Below are positions 23,378 to 26,229 of a stretch of 26,229 nt of DNA, one piece after another. Source of the DNA: Lachnospiraceae bacterium. Its GTDB lineage: Bacteria; Bacillota_A; Clostridia; Lachnospirales; Lachnospiraceae. Location: the NCBI GenBank assembly GCA_016291475.1, contig JAEEXJ010000042.1:1-26229 (forward strand), written 5' to 3'. The position numbers and the translations under genes are program-made. Position 1 is the first letter of the stretch; each line of letters opens with the position of its first letter. The notes beneath the pieces were generated by a model, which saw only the letters and a program-made list of their open reading frames with translations, ran no database searches and was not told the origin of the DNA.

Positions 23378-24934
23378 TTATTTTGCGTAATCCACAACCC
23401 TCTTCTCGCGAATGATATTGACCTTGATCTGTCCGGGATATTTCATCTCGTCCTCGATCTGTTTGGAAATATCTCTTGCGAGTATCACCATGTCCGCATC
23501 CGTGATCTGATCGGGTACGACCATGACTCTGACTTCTCGGCCTGCCTGAATAGCAAAAGATTTTTCAACACCCTTATAACTGTTGGAGATTTCTTCGAGC
23601 TGCTTTAAGCGATTCGTATAAATGTCGAGTGTCTCGCGTCTTGCACCGGGGCGAGCTGCCGAAATGGCATCTGCCGCCTGAACGATGACTGCGATAAGTG
23701 TCTGAGGCTCGACATCACCATGGTGAGCTTCAACCGCATTGATAACGGTGGGGCTTTCCTTGTACTTGCGGCACAGATCCGTACCGAGCTGTACGTGGGA
23801 ACCTTCCATCTCGTGGTCGATTGCTTTACCGATATCATGCAAGAGTCCTGCGCGCTTAGCTGTCTTTACATCAAGTCCGAGCTCTGCTGCCATAAGACCG
23901 GAGAGCTGTGCGACTTCAATGGAATGCTTCAGAACATTCTGACCATAGCTGGTACGATATCTCATACGGCCCAGAAGCTTGACCATCTCGGGATGAATAC
24001 CGTGAACTCCGACTTCGAGTACGGCTGCTTCACCTTCTTCTTTAATGGTCTGATCGACTTCTTTGCGGGCTTTCTGTATCATCTCCTCAATCTTGGCAGG
24101 ATGGATACGACCGTCCACTATAAGCTTCTCAAGAGCAATCCTTGCAACTTCTCTTCTTACAGGATCGAATGCGGATAAGACAACTGCATCGGGGGTATCG
24201 TCGACAATAAGTTCGACTCCGGTCATGGTCTCGAGAGTTCTGATATTTCTTCCCTCTCTTCCTATGATCCTTCCCTTCATGTCTTCGTTGGGAAGCTGTA
24301 CTACGGAAATAGTACTTTCAGCGACGTGGTCCGCTGCACATCTCTGAATGGCTGTGACGACGATCTCCCTCGCCTTCTTGTCAGCCTCTTCCTTGGCCCT
24401 GTTCTCAGACTCCTTGATCATCAGGGCTTCTTCGTGTTTCAGATCTTCTTCAACAATACTTAATAAGTGTTCTTTTGCTTGTTCAGAGGTTAATCCGGAA
24501 ATCCTTTCCAGTTCCTGCAGTCTCTCTTCATTGAGCTTGGAAATCTGAGCTTCTTTTGCTTTCAGATTGTCCTCTCTCGCCGAAAGTGACGTCTCTCGCC
24601 TCTCGATATTCTCGAGTTTTTTGTCGACTGACTCTTCCTTCTGCTGAATTCTGCGTTCCGACTTGCTTACCTCGGCTCTGCGTTCCTTGACCTCACGGTC
24701 AACATCGTTCTTGACGCGAAGTGCGTCTTCCTGAGCTTTAATAGATGCTTCACGCTTCTCTGATTCAGCCTTCTTAAGAGCTTCATCGATGATCTCGCGG
24801 GCTCTCTTCTCGGCATTTCCCATAACTCCGTCAGCCTTGTTCTTCATCTTGGAAGAAGTGATTGCTGCCGTAACGAGTGCGGTAATGACTATAGCGGCCA
24901 CGATGATCCCGATCCATACACCAGTAGGCATCAT
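23378..24934 (-). CDS. rny: Ribonuclease Y
   Basis: A 518-residue membrane-anchored endoribonuclease that starts mRNA decay in Bacillota. Domains run in order: an N-terminal membrane helix ([20 protein letters not shown]), a long charged coiled coil (about 30-190), a KH domain with [15 protein letters not shown], and an HD domain with [12 protein letters not shown]. Length equals the family norm. The ATG at 24934 is chosen because AAGGAGGT lies 8 bases upstream. An in-frame extension to 24997 adds residues beyond a normal start and lacks a ribosome binding site. It has its own TTGACA promoter and its own terminator. Confidence 0.98.
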   Translation of the reverse strand: MMPTGVWIGIIVAAIVITALVTAAITSSKMKNKADGVMGNAEKRAREIIDEALKKAESEKREASIKAQEDALRVKNDVDREVKERRAEVSKSERRIQQKEESVDKKLENIERRETSLSAREDNLKAKEAQISKLNEERLQELERISGLTSEQAKEHLLSIVEEDLKHEEALMIKESENRAKEEADKKAREIVVTAIQRCAADHVAESTISVVQLPNEDMKGRIIGREGRNIRTLETMTGVELIVDDTPDAVVLSAFDPVRREVARIALEKLIVDGRIHPAKIEEMIQKARKEVDQTIKEEGEAAVLEVGVHGIHPEMVKLLGRMRYRTSYGQNVLKHSIEVAQLSGLMAAELGLDVKTAKRAGLLHDIGKAIDHEMEGSHVQLGTDLCRKYKESPTVINAVEAHHGDVEPQTLIAVIVQAADAISAARPGARRETLDIYTNRLKQLEEISNSYKGVEKSFAIQAGREVRVMVVPDQITDADMVILARDISKQIEDEMKYPGQIKVNIIREKRVVDYAK

Positions 24935-24977
24935 GCAGGAGCACCTCCTTATAAAATTGTCATAGTACAACAGATTT

Positions 24978-25006
24978 ATATTAGATTTTTCTGACAACTA
25001 TGTCAA
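24978..25006 (-). promoter_or_regulatory. Promoter for rny
   Basis: On the minus strand a perfect -35 TTGACA (25006-25001) and -10 TAATAT (24983-24978) are 17 bp apart. The -35 lies inside a small palindrome TGACA..TGTCA. It sits about 30 bp after the glycosyltransferase stop. Confidence 0.85.
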
Positions 25007-25028
25007 GAAAAACTTAAGATAACCTTAA
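25007..25028 (-). terminator. Weak terminator-like hairpin after glycosyltransferase
   Basis: On the minus strand TTAAG and CTTAA flank a short loop and are followed by GTTTTTC. The 5-bp AT-rich stem makes it weak. It lies 7 bp after the stop codon. Confidence 0.35.
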
Positions 25029-25035
25029 TGTAAAT

Positions 25036-26058
25036 TTAAGCATTTCTCATATTTCTATAGGTCCATAAGAAATCATAACGGATGTAGAAATATAAAGAAT
25101 TACACATAAGGATGTCGACGTATTTTTTCTCCTCGTCATCCATGAATCTCCCGTAAAATTTATTCTTCCTGAAATTGGGAAATTCCTTCTTCATCCTCTT
25201 CTTGATATGACGCACCACGGAATACTTCTTTCCTTTGGGCATACGCATATATGAAAAGATAGTATTGGTAAAATATATGGTAGTGAAGATATTCTCTATC
25301 TCGTGATAATACTTCTCGAGAAAACCTCTTCTTTTAATCTCGGAAAGCATGAACTCCGCAGCTTCCATCCTGTCGGCGCATCTTTCTGCCGTGATGGTAT
25401 GAACCGTGGAATTATCATGCTGGTAATAATAATAGAGAGGCTCATCCACATACTCAAAGCGGTTGTAATACATAGCCCATAAGGGACACGCTGCATTGTC
25501 CTCATAAAATATCCCTTCGGGAAAAGAAAGATCATTGTCACGTATAAGGGATGCCTTATAGATCTTGGTGACCATGCTGGACATGTTGTTCAGGAAATCT
25601 TTCCTGCGCTCTTCCGTAAATTCACCGGTACCGGACTCAAACTCCAGCCGTACCACTTTTCCGATTTCAAAGGTTTGGGATGAGACCATGGAATAACAGC
25701 ATCCCACAACGTCAGCACCGGTCTCCTCCGCTCTTTTAAACAGCTTCTCGTAATAATCGGGAGAGACCCAGTCGTCCGAATCGATAAAACTGATCCATTC
25801 TCCCTTTGCTTCTTTAATGCCCGCATTACGGGCCCCGCCCTGGTGTCTGTTTTGGGGAAGCGCTATGATGCGAACCTTATCGGGATATTTACTTTCATAC
25901 TCTCGGCAAATCGCAAGTGAATCATCCGTGGATGCATCATCCACGGCTATTATCTCGTACTCTCCCCTAAAAGTCTGGTTCAGCAGAGAATCAAGGCAGA
26001 AATTCAATTTTGAGTCGGATGCCATGTTATAAACAGGCACGATGACACTTAATACCAT
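25036..26058 (-). CDS. Family 2 glycosyltransferase
   Basis: A 340-residue GT-A fold glycosyltransferase. The N-terminus LSVIVPVYNMASD, then IIAVDDASTDDSL (nucleotide-binding DD), HQGGARNAGI and the metal-binding DxD as FIDSDDWVSPDYYEKL (about 92-107) are standard for GT2. The C-terminal 200 residues are aromatic-rich (CNSLYFYIRYDFLWTYRN) with no obvious membrane helix. It would add a sugar from a nucleotide donor to a surface polysaccharide or teichoic-acid-like acceptor, which cannot be named. It starts 3 bp after the ligase stop, so the two are probably cotranscribed. Confidence 0.93.
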   Translation of the reverse strand: MVLSVIVPVYNMASDSKLNFCLDSLLNQTFRGEYEIIAVDDASTDDSLAICREYESKYPDKVRIIALPQNRHQGGARNAGIKEAKGEWISFIDSDDWVSPDYYEKLFKRAEETGADVVGCCYSMVSSQTFEIGKVVRLEFESGTGEFTEERRKDFLNNMSSMVTKIYKASLIRDNDLSFPEGIFYEDNAACPLWAMYYNRFEYVDEPLYYYYQHDNSTVHTITAERCADRMEAAEFMLSEIKRRGFLEKYYHEIENIFTTIYFTNTIFSYMRMPKGKKYSVVRHIKKRMKKEFPNFRKNKFYGRFMDDEEKKYVDILMCNSLYFYIRYDFLWTYRNMRNA

Positions 26059-26061
26059 TTT

Positions 26062-26229
26062 TTACTTCTGTTTGTATTCCACAAGGAGAGTTTTTCTGTC
26101 TATCTTACCGCTGCCGGTTCTTGGAAGGGCAGCCTTCTTTATGGTTTTCCTGGGGATCATGTACTTGGGAAGCTTTTCCTTTAATATTTTCTCCAGTTCC
26201 TTTTCAGGGACGCTCCCCACATAATAAAG
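26062..26229 (-). CDS. C-terminus of AMP-forming ligase, cut by window edge
   Basis: The frame is open for 55 codons from the window edge to TAA 26062. LPKYMIPRKTIKKAALPRTG followed by SGKIDRKTLL matches the A10 core (PxxxxGKIDRxxL) of the C-terminal domain of adenylate-forming enzymes such as acyl-CoA ligases, NRPS adenylation domains and DltA. The conserved Lys of the GKIDR core is present. The N-terminal part is outside the window, so substrate and full length are unknown. The glycosyltransferase gene begins 3 bp downstream, suggesting a shared surface-polymer or lipid-modification role. Confidence 0.8.
   Translation of the reverse strand, partial: LYYVGSVPEKELEKILKEKLPKYMIPRKTIKKAALPRTGSGKIDRKTLLVEYKQK

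Noticed and set aside
24992..25005. Operator at the rny promoter (TGACA..TGTCA palindrome over the -35)
   Set aside because: The palindrome is only 5 bp per arm and half of it is simply the -35 sequence.

Overview
The window looks like chromosomal DNA from a member of the Bacillota (Clostridia), most likely Lachnospiraceae. That placement is an inference. It rests on RNase Y, trigger factor/ClpP/ClpX followed by EngB, an MEP-pathway and frr-uppS-cdsA block, AAGGAGG-type ribosome binding sites, TTGACA/TATAAT-type promoters with 17-bp spacers, and the style of the proteins. Every host gene is on the minus strand. The only plus-strand genes belong to one IS3-family insertion sequence.

Layout from high to low coordinates, which is the direction of transcription. 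(a) 26229-25036: the end of an AMP-forming ligase and a family 2 glycosyltransferase. (b) 24934-23378: RNase Y with its own promoter and terminator. (c) 23294-23123: a 170-bp, almost fully self-complementary element of unknown nature. (d) 23017-21184: an aminotransferase and an ADP-ribose-type Nudix hydrolase with promoter and terminator. (e) 20969-20097: a XerD-like recombinase with altered catalytic residues, followed by a 70-bp double palindrome. (f) 19885-9910: eleven closely spaced genes behind one strong promoter: DAHP synthase, polysaccharide deacetylase, bactofilin, pyrH, frr, uppS, cdsA, rseP, dxr, a possible degenerate PP2C-like protein and a Ser/Thr kinase. (g) 9799-6645: tig-clpP-clpX. 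(h) 6531-4806: engB and a TraX-family membrane protein. (i) 4738-1: an accessory operon of Nudix, GNAT, P-loop kinase, GNAT-phosphatase fusion and a DinB-like protein, with the kinase split by the IS.

How the genes work together. Block f joins translation (frr), pyrimidine nucleotide supply (pyrH), undecaprenyl and phospholipid precursors (dxr, uppS, cdsA), membrane proteolysis (rseP), and wall/shape factors (deacetylase, bactofilin). It ends in a kinase and a possible pseudophosphatase. Block g is the protein folding and degradation set.

Most notable observations. The IS insertion can be undone on paper to restore an in-frame 227-residue P-loop kinase. The XerD-like protein has K, C and a missing lysine at positions that are normally R, H and K. 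The 23.1-23.3 kb palindrome resembles no RNA I can name. Two loci (6.6 and 20.0 kb) carry related paired-inverted palindromes. The orphan kinase sits next to a possible degenerate PP2C. The order rseP-dxr is reversed relative to the usual dxr-rseP. No tRNA, rRNA or CRISPR array was seen.
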